Positions 1 to 11,700 of a stretch of DNA of 64,000 nucleotides are shown here, one piece after another (within the stretch, counting starts at the first letter, position 1; every line of letters begins with the position of its first letter). Made by a program: the position numbers and the translations under genes. Below the pieces are notes generated by a model. The model ran no database searches. It worked only from the letters and a program-made list of their open reading frames with translations, and was not told the origin of the DNA. Source of the stretch: Xanthostigma xanthostigma (Eukaryota > Arthropoda > Insecta > Raphidioptera > Raphidiidae); NCBI GenBank assembly GCA_963575645.1, contig OY754470.1, forward strand, positions 5,774,501 to 5,838,500. Direction: 5' to 3'.

Positions 1-212
1 GCACGGAACGTGCGCTCGTCAGTAATTGGCCGTGATCGCTCGTTGCCTTTGTCACTTGTCGCTTTCCTGCTTTAAAGTACAGTCGAGTACGCTATTGTCA
101 TGTTGTTATTATTTAAGTTTTGTTGAGTTGCGTGTTTGTAGTTTTTCAACAGACTGTAAAAAGCGCAAGCCCGCATTCGCATCTAACTTCCGAGCCTTTT
201 AGATTCCTCGCA
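1..212 (+). repeat. Dispersed repeat A, copy 1
   Basis: This stretch is repeated in inverted orientation at 27603-27813 and, more diverged, at 48986-49147. It starts with the palindrome GCACGGAACGTGC at the very edge of the window and runs to the AATCTAAAAGG-type motif (reverse strand). No reading frame is seen. The outer edge may be cut by the window, so the full element length is unknown. Confidence 0.8.
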
Positions 213-1194
213 ACCTTGAACTGACATAATTATATAACATGTTGTTAGTGAATGCTGCAACATTATTTGTCAGTTTTGTAAACGGTTGTCTAATTAACTG
301 TCATGTCTCAGGCTTTTACAAATGCAAATATAAATTAAATGAAGTTTATCCTTAATCATAATAAAAAGCTTTTGTCAAAAATTCATCAATAAATATCTCA
401 GCATGCAACTGTCAGAGATAATTTAAAATGCTTTAAACAATTTCAAATAGACATTTTTACGTGTCGTTTATCAGACAAAGTGTGGACTACAAATAAAAGT
501 CAATGATACACTTTTTTTAACAATATAACTTATGAACTGCCATCCGAGAGCTGTCAGGGAACCTTGTGTAGGATCCGTTATGTTGTAAAAATTATAAATG
601 GCAACACGAAACAATGTGAAAGACCAATCTATTTTTTTCCAAAACTATATTCGTTGTACGGAATTGGTTAAATTTAACCCGTTATTGCTCAATCTGCATA
701 TTTAAATTGAAAAATGCCTCGGCTGATTATATTGTACATCAGTTTTGGTGTTAAAACATTTGTGTGGGCGAAGAAACGTGTAATCGAGGTGCGTTGAAGA
801 ATGTGTGATGTCAAAAAGGATCCTCGTGGTTGCTATGGGCGCAGTTCGTATCAATCGACATTGAAAAACTAAAGACGTGTCTACATGATCTGTGATAATA
901 ATTATTTCAGATCGATCATCCGAAGTGATTACGGGTGAAAAAAGAGAAGATTTGTGTTTAATACAACATGGTAGCAGTGAAACTCTCTCTCTCACTCACG
1001 GATATATTTTCGTGTCCTCTTTCGTTCACATACACTGAAAAACCGGATAAGTTGCGAAGATTTTCCCCAAAATCAATAGAATTTTTCATATTTACTTATC
1101 AAACGTCTGAACAAAATTTGGTGTCTGGTACGTGCTCAGTGCTCACAGACAAACAGACGGATAGATATTTGCTAAAAATATGATTTTTTAGATT
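213..1194. other. Gene-free AT-rich stretch
   Basis: No gene is recognisable. From about 1120 to 1195 there is a weak match to the repeat containing CAGACAAACAGACGG that recurs near 20510-20580 and 30280-30350. Open frames of 70-97 codons on both strands show no recognisable protein features. Confidence 0.5.
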
Positions 1195-1765
1195 CGAGGC
1201 ACCTCAGAAAAAAACGAGTGTGTTTTAGACCACACGACTGAAGTAAAACTTCTTCCTGCCATAATTTGTTATTATTCACCCGAAAATTCACAAAATATGA
1301 ACTTTAAAATGAATTTACAAGTTGATTCACTTTAAACGTAGAATATTTAATGTATTGAACAAAATATTACTTTTTTCTGTCACCCGATAGCGCCACTTTC
1401 ATTCTATTGTTAGAACTGCTTATATTTTCGGCCATCTGATCACGCCACTAGTCAGTGAAGTATTTGTTTCGGCTACCTGATGGCGCTACTAGCCAGTGAA
1501 GTATTTGTTTCGGCCACCTGATGGCGCCACTAGCCAGTGAAGTATTTGTCATCCTCTTTATATCTTCACTAACTTATATATCCCTCTCAACTTCTGTTCG
1601 CCTCGCCCGATCACAGCGATCACATTTTCCGTAAATCTCTCGTCACGCATTTACCAGCGTCAAGCGTGCGTAAAGAAGTTTTACTTAAACAAATGTAAAA
1701 TTTTGAAAAGTGAATTTTGATCTAAATTAGTTCAGTTTTCCGCTTGTGGAGATGGAATGGTGAAA
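1195..1765 (+). repeat. Dispersed repeat B, copy 1, with 3 x 41-bp tandem array
   Basis: A roughly 550-bp dispersed repeat that recurs inverted at about 12130-12690 and as a fragment at 59580-59705. It holds three tandem 41-bp units (1426-1466, 1467-1507, 1508-1548), each containing a GCCACTAG..CAGTGAAGTATTTG core. The copy at 12 kb has only one unit, so the array expanded or contracted between copies. No coding capacity is seen. Confidence 0.75.
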
Positions 1766-2384
1766 TACACGACAACCTTAAAAGGAGACGTAGAGACAAA
1801 GTTCACGTGAACAGATCACGCTCTACACATCAAATTTAAAACTCAGAAACGAACATTACTTTTCTGTCATACAGATAAATAATTTTTCATTCCTTCAATT
1901 CTCAGCACGAGCTATAAATATTTTTATGCGGCCAGAAATGCTGTGAAACTTCATTTGTTTCCAATTCATTTATTTTTTTTCTTGCAACAATAACAAGTTC
2001 GAAGTCGTTGATCTTTTCTAGTGAACTTTCACAATAGATTGATACAACAATAATTATTCATTTGTTAGTGGCGTTATTCATTTGTTACATGCGTTATTCA
2101 TTTTGTTCCGTGCGTAGATAAAAAATAGTACATTAATCATACTGTGAATGATTTTTATAATTAAATATTTCATCAAACCCGAACACGTAATAAAATAATC
2201 AAACATCGGCTTCTTTTGACTGACCAACGGAAGATTCAAAATGCTTTCAGAAATTCACAATTGAATTGGGAAATTGAAATGCTAGATTTTATATTCATAG
2301 TAGAGCATTAAACTTGTTAAGAAAAAAATATATTCTAAACTAATGAGTGTTTGAGTGGCTCATTAAAAAATATCATAAAAGTCT
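1766..2384. other. Gene-free AT-rich stretch
   Basis: Nothing gene-like. Three imperfect short repeats of GCGTTATTCATTTGTT lie at about 2050-2105. Confidence 0.45.
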
Positions 2385-2775
2385 CACAAAAAATAACACT
2401 ATTCTCGTGTCACAATTTTGGCCGCGCTAATCTCCGAAACCACTGAATCGATTTTAATGAAATTTGGTAAATGTGCAACTTACGCTATAGGATAGTTTTT
2501 ATTAAATATTTTGTACAAAATTACTGTTTTCTCAAAAAAAACTGTTTTAGTAACATGTAACGACATCTGATAGAATTTACTGAAAGCTATAGTTGAGAAG
2601 CAAACAAAAAATCTGTTTTAGTACCAAGTAGTCTGTTACAATTCGCTCAAAGTAATTAGTTCAGAAGCAAATCTGGTGGAATTTGCTCAAAGCTATTAGT
2701 TCAGACGCCGGGCCGCAAACGGAATACATTTTGAAGAATTATATCTATCGCACCTGGGCGAACCGAAACGGACAA
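2385..2775 (-). mobile_element. RTE-like retroelement fragment (family R)
   Basis: Reverse-strand copy of a family also found at 4795-5115, 10815-11045 and 62009-62285. Shared landmarks are the motif AGCTTTGAGC(A/G)AATT, CAGATGTCGCTAC and a terminal GCGGCCCG..GGGTGC block. The block resembles non-coding ends widely dispersed in insect genomes and usually assigned to RTE-type non-LTR elements. That assignment is by memory of the motif, not by a search. Confidence 0.6.
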
Positions 2776-3277
2776 CTAGGGCGCTAGTGGTTGAAATAAA
2801 TACAAAAAAATTACATAAATAGTTTTGTTCTTTCACCATACATGTTATTTAATAATTTTAACCAGTTAATCACAAACGCTTTTCTTTTCAGTTTACGATT
2901 GTTGCACAACCGTTCACTACGCTTTATATCAACAAGTAAGTACCCAGTACCCACCTTTTAATTACATATTATTTTAATGAATCTATTTAATGCGAGTACA
3001 CAATTTGGACTGAATTAATTATATTTGTATGTTAATTAGATACCAGTGAACTAAGCCTTATTTAAGACGCTTTCATATTAGCCACACCCTCATATTTAAC
3101 ATGCTTATATGAATACAAAGCCCAAAAATTGACAATCATTACATAACAATAAACGGGAGTGACGATTATAAGACAACAAAACTTTCTTCCAATTGTTGTT
3201 ACAAAAAGAAATTTAGGTCAAACAGGATATTAACGAATAACGATTCGTCTGTTGTAGTACCATGTTGTGCAGTCTAT
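2776..3277. other. Gene-free AT-rich stretch
   Basis: No coding sequence or repeat structure was recognised here. Confidence 0.4.
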
Positions 3278-3948
3278 GGCCCTTCTCACACGAAGCTACT
3301 CAAATGAAACTAAACTGATTACTAACTAAAATCACTAACTAGTTAGTAACCAAACTTTGCACACGATGCTACTCAAATCATTGTTTAATCACTTGTTTCA
3401 TTTGAGCTGTCATAATGTTTTCTGAATCTGAATCAAGTGATGAGGATATTATTTTATATTATTATAATCAAAAAAGGCAACGACGAATGAAAAAACGCCA
3501 ATATTGGATTCATCCTTATATAGAAAAATATTTGAATTGTAGGGCATTTGTTGCTGCCAAAGAGCTACAGGAAAATGATGCGAAATTTTTGGCATTCTAT
3601 AGAATCTATCGCACCAACGTAATTCCACACTATTTCCGACTTATCTTTTCGAGAATAATTACTTAACGTGTAATTATATAGGCAAGGACGCCTTTCGACA
3701 GCTTCTACCAGTTTTAAATTTTGGATTGGATCAGCCATTTTTGTTGTTTTATTGGTAACTGGTTAGTAACTATAGTAGCGTGGCGACCAGCACGCCGCGT
3801 CGCTTGAAACTGATTACTAACTGGTCACAAACTGATTACTAACCGATAGCGCCGTGTGCGAACCTCAATTGAAATACTAGTGCTAGAGACTGATTTGTAA
3901 CTCGAGTTAGTCATTGTTTGGTTTGAGTAGCTCCGTGTGAGAAGGGCC
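3278..3948 (+). mobile_element. Non-autonomous PIF/Harbinger-like transposon
   Basis: The element has terminal inverted repeats that begin GGCCCTTCTCACACG at 3278 and end with the complement (CGTGTGAGAAGGGCC) at 3948, flanked by TAT on both sides. The 3-bp duplication and TIR style fit the PIF/Harbinger superfamily. Subterminal regions are rich in repeats of ACTAACT/AGTTAGT. It contains a short remnant of the transposase start (separate entry) but no catalytic domain, so it depends on an enzyme from elsewhere. Confidence 0.75.
3415..3666 (+). pseudogene. Harbinger transposase N-terminal remnant, 83 codons
   Basis: Open frame inside the Harbinger-like element. It starts with an acidic serine/glutamate patch (residues 3-11) and a basic RQRRMKKRQYW stretch. 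It then has IHPYIEKYLNCRAFVAAKELQ-like sequence and a KFLAFYRIYR motif (residues about 59-68). That order (basic RRYW-HP, then F..L..EL..-D..KF..FYRM) is typical of the N-terminus of Harbinger nucleases upstream of the DDE domain. The frame ends after 83 codons, whereas full transposases have 350-450 residues, and the catalytic part is deleted. It may still be translated, but it cannot be an active nuclease. Confidence 0.65.
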
Positions 3949-4794
3949 TATACCTACTATTGTATAATTTTTGAATTTACAATGCTTTAATTTTTAAGAA
4001 AAACTAAGAACCGTTTTCGAGATATTTTGCAATGTACTCATTTTCTTTATACGTGATACACCTCCAGCATGTCAATTATGCACATTTTGATTGTTAATAT
4101 CTTGTTTTACAGTCGGTGACAAAATTTCATTGTTTTAAATTAAATATAAGACACTTTTATTAACCTTATACTTTAATTATTAAACTCCTACGAAAAACCG
4201 TTTTCTTAGATGACACGATTTATAAAATTATTTTTGTTGGTGCATTTAAGTGAGATCATTTTGTGTATCGTGGTAGAAAAAAAGATTAAAAACGCTATAC
4301 ATAACAATGTTTACAATGATTCCATTATTATAAATATTCATAAATAGCTAAAAATATTGTACAATTTACGTGAAAAACGGTCAAAGTTCCATGAAACCGC
4401 CATTAAGTACATAAGTGATAACATTGTTCATTTAAATTCTTGAGAGTTTATATTATCATGTTTCAATTCTTATTTATTGCTAATAGAATATGCATTATTC
4501 TGTAATAAGTGTTAAATTTCCCGTGAGTTCACTTTCATTAAATAATTCGACATTTTAGCCATAAAAACGTACATAAATAAACATCGCTGCAAGGCAAAAC
4601 GAAAAAACTACACATGACCGCTGGGTGTGGTTGTGAGGACACCAGATGTTTGACATAAAGATTTTTCATTATTTTATGTGCATAAAGGTGTGTTCTTTGT
4701 AAAAAAAATGTCTATACTTTCATACCTCGCTTTACGTCCGGAATACGCGTCCCGGAAAAATACGAGGCGACACGTCGAAATGCTACTTCAAAAA
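3949..4794. other. Gene-free AT-rich stretch
   Basis: No gene or element boundary was recognised. Confidence 0.4.
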
Positions 4795-5115
4795 AAAATG
4801 GGGAGTCTTAACTAATTGTACCAGATTTGTTTCTGAACTGATAGCTTTGAGCGAGTTCTATCAGATGTCACTATTTGGTACTAAAACAGTTTTTTTTTTT
4901 GCTTCTGAAATAATAGTTTTGAGTAAATTCTATCCGATGTCGTTACTTGTTACTAAAACACCGTAATTTTGTACAAAATATTTAATAAAAACTATCCTAT
5001 AGCGTAAGTTGCACCAAGCAAGATACATTTACAAAATTTCATTAAAATCTGTCCCATTGTTTCGGAGATTAGCGCTGCCAAAATTGTGACACGAAATTTT
5101 TTGTATATATATAGA
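4795..5115 (+). mobile_element. RTE-like retroelement fragment (family R)
   Basis: Inverted relative to the 2385-2775 copy and 5'-truncated. It contains two spaced copies of the GAATTCTATCAGATGTC-type segment and ends with a segment about unrelated-looking 'fitness' phrases common at RTE 3' ends (TCGGAGATTAGCGC), followed by a TATATATATAGATA tail. Confidence 0.6.
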
Positions 5116-5119
5116 TAAG

Positions 5120-5636
5120 CTAGAGTTAAATCATATATATTTACGCTAAAGTTAAAGATGTTTGCCTCCCTTTTTAGAAAAAACCTCACAATTTCTCCAC
5201 ATAAATTATATATCATTCTACAGATAATTGCTTGCTCTACTGACATCGACAACTAAAAAATGTATTATTGCTTTTGTTTTTGTAAATTAATTAAAATACA
5301 GCAATGCTGAACAACGTCTGCCATCTGACGGCTTAAATTTTGAAACAACGTCAACACTTCGATCTGTCATCTGACCTTCCTATTGTAATACAACAGACAC
5401 AACACTACATACTGCCATCTAACGGCTTTAATTTTGAAACAGCGAGCAACGCTGAACAACGTCACAGGAATGCTGCATGATGCCATTTGACAATTTTAGT
5501 AAAATATTTCTTCGATCTGTCTTCTGAGCTTCATATTGTAATACAACAAAAAGAAGAACGTTAAAAGCAGTGTGCAAAATTTGTAAAGTGATAATTATTA
5601 TACTTATTTAGTGCGAATAATTCGCACAGGTCACAC
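5120..5636 (-). repeat. Dispersed repeat C, copy 1
   Basis: A roughly 510-bp repeat present in inverted orientation at 30372-30935. Both copies end at the palindrome GTGCGAATAATTCGCAC (5611-5627 here). Internally each has several short repeats of CCATCTGACGGCTT and TTGTAATACAACA. No reading frame is conserved between copies. Confidence 0.75.
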
Positions 5637-6180
5637 TAGTTCTGAATAACGCAATCAATAATGAAATCGCAACTGCAGAAGACGCGACGGGCAGAAGTCT
5701 GCATCCTTCTCTGACCTTGAGAGCCAGAATCTGGGACGATAATCGCCGTTTGCTTCTCTTAATAATGCGTAACATTGAGAAAAAGGATAATTTTACAAAC
5801 ATCTGTAATTTTTGTTGCAATCTGGCGTCGGGACCTGTTTTATCTTCATACATATTTGCAGTCTGTAAATAAATAAAATATAAGACACGTAGGTTGATAG
5901 AACAACAATGACCAGTTGAGGTTTATTGAAATGCATTTTGAAAGTGATGGAATATGTTTATTCACTTCGGCATGCTCAATTTCCAGTACATTTTGTGCAC
6001 TGAACTATGCGGAGTTGATTTCTTTCAGATTGTGTAAATCTGTGGAACTGTCCGCTTTGTGTGTTTATAGAAGTTATATTTATTCAAGTGGGAAGAACTA
6101 CATTCTTTTAAATTTCAAACATACTATAATCGAGGATGTGAAAATATTCTAAATCTCCGAAAATATATGGTGTTAAAAAA
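5637..6180. other. Stretch without a recognised gene
   Basis: An 81-codon minus-strand frame (5608-5853) and a 78-codon plus-strand frame (5916-6152) exist. Neither shows domains, splice signals or similarity that I recognise. Confidence 0.35.
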
Positions 6181-6472
6181 ATAAGTTCAAAAACTAACAC
6201 CCGACTACTGAAAAGTATGAAACAAGAAAATATTCTCATCTGAGGATAGTCGTGGTCATATGCCACCTACCCTAACAAAACATTACATTTTAACAGTAGT
6301 AAGCGATCATAAACTCTAGGGCAAAGTGCATCACGCATTCCACGCTATACATCTAGAAGGGCCTCATATATAATATGAGATGGCATACGACCACGGCTAT
6401 TCTTAGATGAAAATATTTTTTTGTTTCATACTTTTCATTAGTCGGGTTTCAGTTTTTGAACTTATTTTTTAT
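6181..6472. mobile_element. Palindromic MITE
   Basis: Inverted arms of about 90 bp (6181-6270 and 6378-6472) share TAAGTTCAAAAACT, CCCGACTA.TGAAAAGTATG and the segment containing CGTGGTC. The spacer is about 105 bp and there is no open frame. The structure is that of a foldback or MITE element; the superfamily is not determined. Confidence 0.7.
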
Positions 6473-6547
6473 TTAAATTACTTTTTGAACTTTTTTTTTA
6501 AATTATTTTTTTTGAACTTATTTTTTATTTGTTTTTAATTTGTTCAC

Positions 6548-6880
6548 TCCTAGGACCAAAATTCAAAAATAAATGTAGCCTATGTTACCCAGGTCATAAT
6601 AACGAATCGATTGACACCTTATTTATTAAAATCGGATGAATAGTTTAGGCGCTACGGTGGAATATCCGTAATTTCTTTGCTGACTCATTACAGCAGTTTA
6701 TGAATAAGCTTTATTCTATCTGAATTGTCTTTTATTTGAATTTTTTTTTTTCCTATGTGTATGCGATTATATTATAACACTCTGTAAGTGGACCTTAGGT
6801 CTGTTGAGTGGATAAATAAATAAATAAATAAATAAAAACATACATACATAACCTTCCTTTTGGCTTTGCCGTAGTCGGGT
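6548..6880 (+). mobile_element. Dispersed retroelement end, interrupted by a LINE tail
   Basis: Matches 23695-23875: both contain AAATGTAGCCTATGTT, ATCGATTGACACCTTATT, AATCGGATGAATAGTT and CCTTCCTTTTGGC. In this copy the sequence is broken at about 6673 by an insertion running to about 6836. The insertion contains GTAAGTGGACCTTAGGTCT followed by (TAAA)n. This is the usual look of a heavily 5'-truncated LINE with a tetranucleotide tail. Confidence 0.6.
6815..6836 (+). repeat. (TAAA)n microsatellite tail
   Basis: About five TAAA units directly follow the GTCTGTTGAGTGGA sequence, consistent with a non-LTR retrotransposon tail. Confidence 0.8.
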
Positions 6881-8765
6881 AAAAGTACCTACTGTAGCAA
6901 AAAATCCGAATTTGGAAGACCCCAAAGGAAAAATTTAACTGTCACTGCCAAAAAATGATATTCATTTTTTTTTCAAATCCCTCAAAGTCAGTGCAACCTA
7001 ATAAATGAAAATAATGTTTTTAACATTTCGTGCAAATCGTGAACACACATCCCTTTGAACTGTCTTATAATACTCCTGTAAGATGTCTTCTTGTATACCT
7101 TGCTGACACGATGACTGCGCCTATGGCTTGGCACTGTGGCGCCAGGAGGTCGGATTAGATATCTGTATGCAATATGCATCTAGCATGCAATGTGCAACGT
7201 TGTGCAAAAAAAAACATCAATCGATAAAACCGAAGTCTGCGCTAAATTCATTAAAATGAAGCATCCTCAAGGCTCAAGCCACCCTCCCGTAATAGAATCC
7301 TTTCTTCAGAAGTCGTTCACATAAATGTTTATTCGAGAAAAAACCGTCAACATTTTGATTAAAAAGTAAATATTACAAATCTATCCGCATTGCAATCGCA
7401 TTAAAAATGTATTCAGAGATTAAACTCTATTTTGGGATTAAATTGACATAAACTTAACTTTCTTAAATCACTTGGGAAAAAAAATAAAATTTTAAATGGC
7501 TATTATTTTTTGAATATTCGCGCTAAAAAAACATTTAAATATGTCGAAGTCGACTTTTTAAACTGTTTGCATAATCTCCGACATACGTACATATTTACAT
7601 TTCTCTCACACTCATGTATAGTGAACAACGATGGATTTTTTTCTGTTTACGTTCCTCTTCACCCTGCGACCCCCTCGTCTGTTTAACTATTATCGCTTGA
7701 AATCACCTCTTTTAACGAACTGCTGGCAGATTGGCTAGAGAAATAGGTCTTATGTTTTAAATATATAGATACTTCAAAATAGAATTGATTTTTATTTAAA
7801 ATATAATTATTAATTATATCTATTTAGAATTATTATTATTGAAATCTATAGGTAGTGACATTTTCTTTTGTGCGGTAGTGTACATGCAATATTACAAAAC
7901 GTACAGTCGAGATAAATGGTCTCTATTCCTTATTGTTGTTGTGTGTATTTATTGAATAATTTGTTTTACTTCGCTTAAATTGATTTAATTAGACATTTTA
8001 TTTATTTGTTTCATTAAAAGGACAGGTTTTTTAACAAAAGGAAGACTGAACAAGTTTTCTGTTGAACATTTAGTTTTTAGTTATAGGAATATTAACGTTT
8101 TATGTTTTTTTTTTTCGAAAATGAAAAATTATACATGTTATAGTTAAAGCCTGGAGCGCAGACGGCCCAAAGATTGACTGGTCAATGTGCGGAGCAACTA
8201 GTCATTTTGATCAAAGCCTAAAATAATGTGTTATTTGGTCTTTGATTCTAGAAGCGTTTTCCATATGAATTTAGGATCATATTTTCATTTTTCAATTAAA
8301 TAATGAAAATAATATATAATGACGTAATTTTTAGAAATAAATATTTACAAACTTACACTTAGATATGTCTAGTAATACTGGTTATTAAAAAAAAAAATGT
8401 TTGACGTATTTTTCATTCATGCAATTTTTAATAAATTAAAAAAATTAAAATTTTTATTTTTCGCACTAAAGAATAATCACAAAAGAACTTACAGTTAAAA
8501 TACAATTATTTATAGCAAATAATTTTGTCAGTCGATTAGTCAAGAATAAAATTAATGACCAACTAGCATTGAATTCAGTGGTCGCCAAAATTTCCTCTTG
8601 GTTGTTATTTTTAAAACAATGTATATAATCGATTTTTGTAAAATTTTAAAATACATTTAGTTACCAGAATATTACTAAATGCGTGCCACGATTTTATTTT
8701 AGTCTGACCAAAGCCTGAGATTGTTAACCCATACTTATTTTTTAGCTTTTGGTACCTATATCATT
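6881..8765. other. Gene-free AT-rich stretch
   Basis: No gene was recognised. The region is very AT-rich, and open frames of at most 63 codons are consistent with chance. The right edge holds the first copy of the 15-bp target duplication of the element at 8766. Confidence 0.4.
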
Positions 8766-8912
8766 AATAAGAAAAATCGCATGATTGTGGACAAAAAGTT
8801 AGATTTATTAGTGTACAACGTTTCGTCTATAGATTTAGACTTTTCAAGTACAATATTGTACTTGAAAAAGATTTTTCTTATTATAATGGACACGATATCT
8901 AATAAATAAATA
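8766..8912 (-). mobile_element. Palindromic Penelope-like retroposon, family P3
   Basis: The 147-bp insertion is flanked by a perfect 15-bp direct repeat GGTACCTATATCATT (8751-8765 and 8913-8927). It contains the dyad TTCAAGTACAATATTGTACTTGAA. On the minus strand it has a stem-loop GTCTA..TATAGAC followed by GAAACG, the same layout as families P1, P2 and P4. A second copy lies at about 35860-36000. A target duplication this long indicates retroposition. The 62-codon open frame here is incidental. Confidence 0.7.
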
Positions 8913-8927
8913 GGTACCTATATCATT

Positions 8928-9185
8928 GATGGTAGGTACACTAAAACCGTTTAAAAAGGTTTTTTATCTTTTTTTTTATAGTTTAACCAAATTTAGTCCA
9001 CATTTTGAAATCTGTCACCGCACGAAGCCTATTTAAAATGGGTCCATATAGACCATTTTAAAAATACAAAAAAAAATCAGAATTCTTTCAAATTTGAAAT
9101 TTAACTACTTAGTAATTATTAAAATGTGCTGCTAAAATTTTAATAAAATCCGCCCGACAGAATCGGACTTATAAATGTTATAAAA
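8928..9185 (+). repeat. Dispersed repeat J, copy 1
   Basis: About 230 bp of this stretch recurs inverted at 58875-59125. Shared segments include CAAATTTGAAAT, AATTATTAAAA..TGCTG and AAAATTTTAAT.AAATC.G..CGACAG. No open frame is retained. Confidence 0.6.
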
Positions 9186-10119
9186 ACGCAAGATTGTGGA
9201 TATGGATTTATACGTACCTACTGAAAAATATATTTAATTGGTGAAAACGTTGGATTGATAATAATATTAAAATAAAAAAAATTATTTTAAGGGTTGTATT
9301 AAGGCGTATATTTTTTTTATTTTGTTCCAAAACAAACTTAAGTTTACGTAATAAAGCGACAATATACTAGACATATTGTCGGAAGGGTTTTGGCCGTGCA
9401 ACCCGAGTTTTTTTTTTTTGTTGTTGACAATATTGCGTTGGTTAAGTTTGTAATCACTGGTTTTTTAGTGCATATCCACTTTCATGTACGATAAATATTA
9501 AATAACAGCTAATCTCCAAATTAGGTAATGCAGTTATAAAATTTTAAGTGTTGAAACCGGATTCCAATATTTCACTATTACTATTGTCACATCGACCAGG
9601 TTTTATTGATATACTGTACGGTTTATATTTTTTGTAATTTCAAATGTAATAAAACCAGCATGATATAGAATTACAAGCGCTGTAAAGTGGACATATTTTT
9701 AGCTTTAAAGCGGTTTAAATTTATCAAAATAGCGTCGAATACCTACTTATTTTGTAACATGTGAAAATATAATATGAAATCAACTAATTTTAATATTGAA
9801 TGTGGCGGAGTTTAAATAATTAAATCTTGCTCTTCTAAGATAACGATACCGGAATATAACAATATGACGTAACAAAGATGTGTGCATAGAAGTAAACACC
9901 GTAAAGTAAAAAAGCGGCGTTCATTTAATTCTATATGCACGCGTTTTTTGTTACGTCGCGGCGCTCACCATAATATTACGGTCGCTATATTACGGTATCG
10001 CCATCTTAAAAAACTGAAGCTTAATACAGACACTATATACAATTAAGTCATTCGCCGCGATGGTGGAAGTTTCGGGTTTGAGTTTCCTCTGTTGGAAAAT
10101 ACATTTTTCTTATACAGAA
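9186..10119. other. Gene-free AT-rich stretch
   Basis: No gene or clear repeat boundary was recognised. Confidence 0.4.
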
Positions 10120-10400
10120 TGATTTTTAAGTTGATTCTTTTTTTTAACAGCGTGTAGAAATCAAATAAACTAACAAATATTTCAGGTAACTTTTTTATCA
10201 AAACTCAAAAATTAAAGAGAAACGGGCTTTCAAAGTTTTATTAAATTTTATCAAATATTTAAGATCGGTCTTGGCGTTATGTTATGTAACTATGAAAATA
10301 TGTTATGTCGTTAGGTATCAAGTATTCACAGAAATTGTTCGAAGTTATCCCCGTTTTGTTGTGCATACTTGTAGTAGCGATTAGTACGAATTATTTGGGA
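10120..10400 (+). repeat. Dispersed repeat D, copy 1
   Basis: Similar to 51735-52105. Shared landmarks are TTTTTAAGTTGATTCTTTTT, CGTGTAGAAA.CAAAT, AACTTTTTTATCAAAAC, GAGAAACGGGCT and TATGTTATGT. The copy at 51.7 kb ends in an inverted version of the start, so this copy seems to have lost its right arm. Confidence 0.65.
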
Positions 10401-10814
10401 TGCATTTCCGAAGTGTGTAGGGGAAAATCATTAATGAATTTTATTAAAATATGATATAGTCATTTTTCCGCATTCTGTTGAATTTGGGTGTTCGTACGTT
10501 TAACGTTCGCTTTCTCGTGCCGTCAACACGCCTTTGCTTTTGTTTTATTTTTGTTCTTCGAGCCTTCTAGATCCAAGGTTTCTCGTTATTTTATATATTA
10601 TTTTAATAACAGTGAAGATACGGATTAAAAAAATAAGCTGATATTGTGAACAAATTAATAACAACAGTCCTTGACTTTTATTTGTTTCGTGAGGTGAAAA
10701 ATTACTTTTAATAAATTAAAATAAAACTCATTTATTTAAGATCAAAATTTGTAATATATTATCCGCCCGCATATTTTATAAGAATGCGCCTACAGTTTAA
10801 AATAAAAAATATGA
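10401..10814. other. Gene-free stretch
   Basis: Nothing recognised. Confidence 0.35.
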
Positions 10815-11045
10815 TAAACTAGCGGCCCGGCCCAGTTTTTAGCCGGGTGCGATAGATATAATTTTACAAAATGTATTTCGTTTGCGGCCCGACGTCTGAA
10901 CTAACAGCTTTGAGCGAATTTTAACAGAAGTCGCTACTTGGCACTAAAACAGTTTTTTTTGTTTGCTTCTAAACTAATAGCTTTGAGCAAATTATATCAG
11001 ATGTCGCTACATGTTACTAAAACACTAGTAACAAGACTGTGACGG
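10815..11045 (+). mobile_element. RTE-like retroelement fragment (family R)
   Basis: Starts with ACTAGCGGCCCGGCCC and continues GGGTGCGATAGATATAA, matching 62009-62285 closely and the reverse of 2700-2775. It includes two GAACTAA(C/T)AGCTTTGAGC-type segments. Confidence 0.65.
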
Positions 11046-11114
11046 TTCTGTTACCGTTCTCTGCTGCTTTGAACAAACCTTTAGTAGGTATATTGTTGAT
11101 AAAATATCGCTGAA

Positions 11115-11700
11115 AAAAATTGGTTGTCTGTAAAGTCGGTTTACGGACGAGAGTTTTACGTGATAACGTATTCCGTAATCCATAACCTAAATTTATATAA
11201 TAATTATAATAATTCGAATCTATGATATTGCATCTTTTGCTTCAAATTTAGGTTAATTTTATTTATTAAAATTACTCACCACCTATAATATAATTGTTTT
11301 TTTTAACTTTCTTTCTTTCGTATTTATTTTAAGTCTCAAAGATTAACTGTCATAATATTTTGCAAACAATTGTTTCATTGTTTATATAAAATTCCAAAAC
11401 CTACTTACAATATTTAAGTATTTTCATACGTCAAAAAATTGATTTTTATAATGATAAAATTTGTATGAAAACGATTTTTTCGAGAGATGAGACCTAGCTA
11501 AAACGATTTTTTGCCCCCCAAAATCCCTTTTCAGTAAATTTCATCCAAATCGTTAGGGTCAGGCGGAACGCTAGGAACGTTAGGAACGTTACACTTTTTC
11601 GTGCATGCAGCCGGTGTTTTATCAATTTATAAGATTGGTGATTCATCAATTTATAAGACGTTATCACGTCAAAAAACGATTTTATCAAAAGATTATAGCT
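11115..11700 (+). repeat. Dispersed repeat E, copy 1
   Basis: Shares two blocks with 46313-46560: GGTTGTCTGTAAAGTCGG (from about 11123) and the segment from GGCGGAACG to CATGCAGCCGGTGTTT..ATCAATTTATAAG (about 11562-11690). At 46 kb the blocks are adjacent and separated by an expanded minisatellite; here about 390 bp of other sequence intervenes. Confidence 0.6.

Noticed and set aside
5608-5853. 81-codon minus-strand frame with a hydrophobic C-terminal part
   Set aside because: Not conserved in the related repeat C context, ends inside the repeat boundary and has no recognisable family features.
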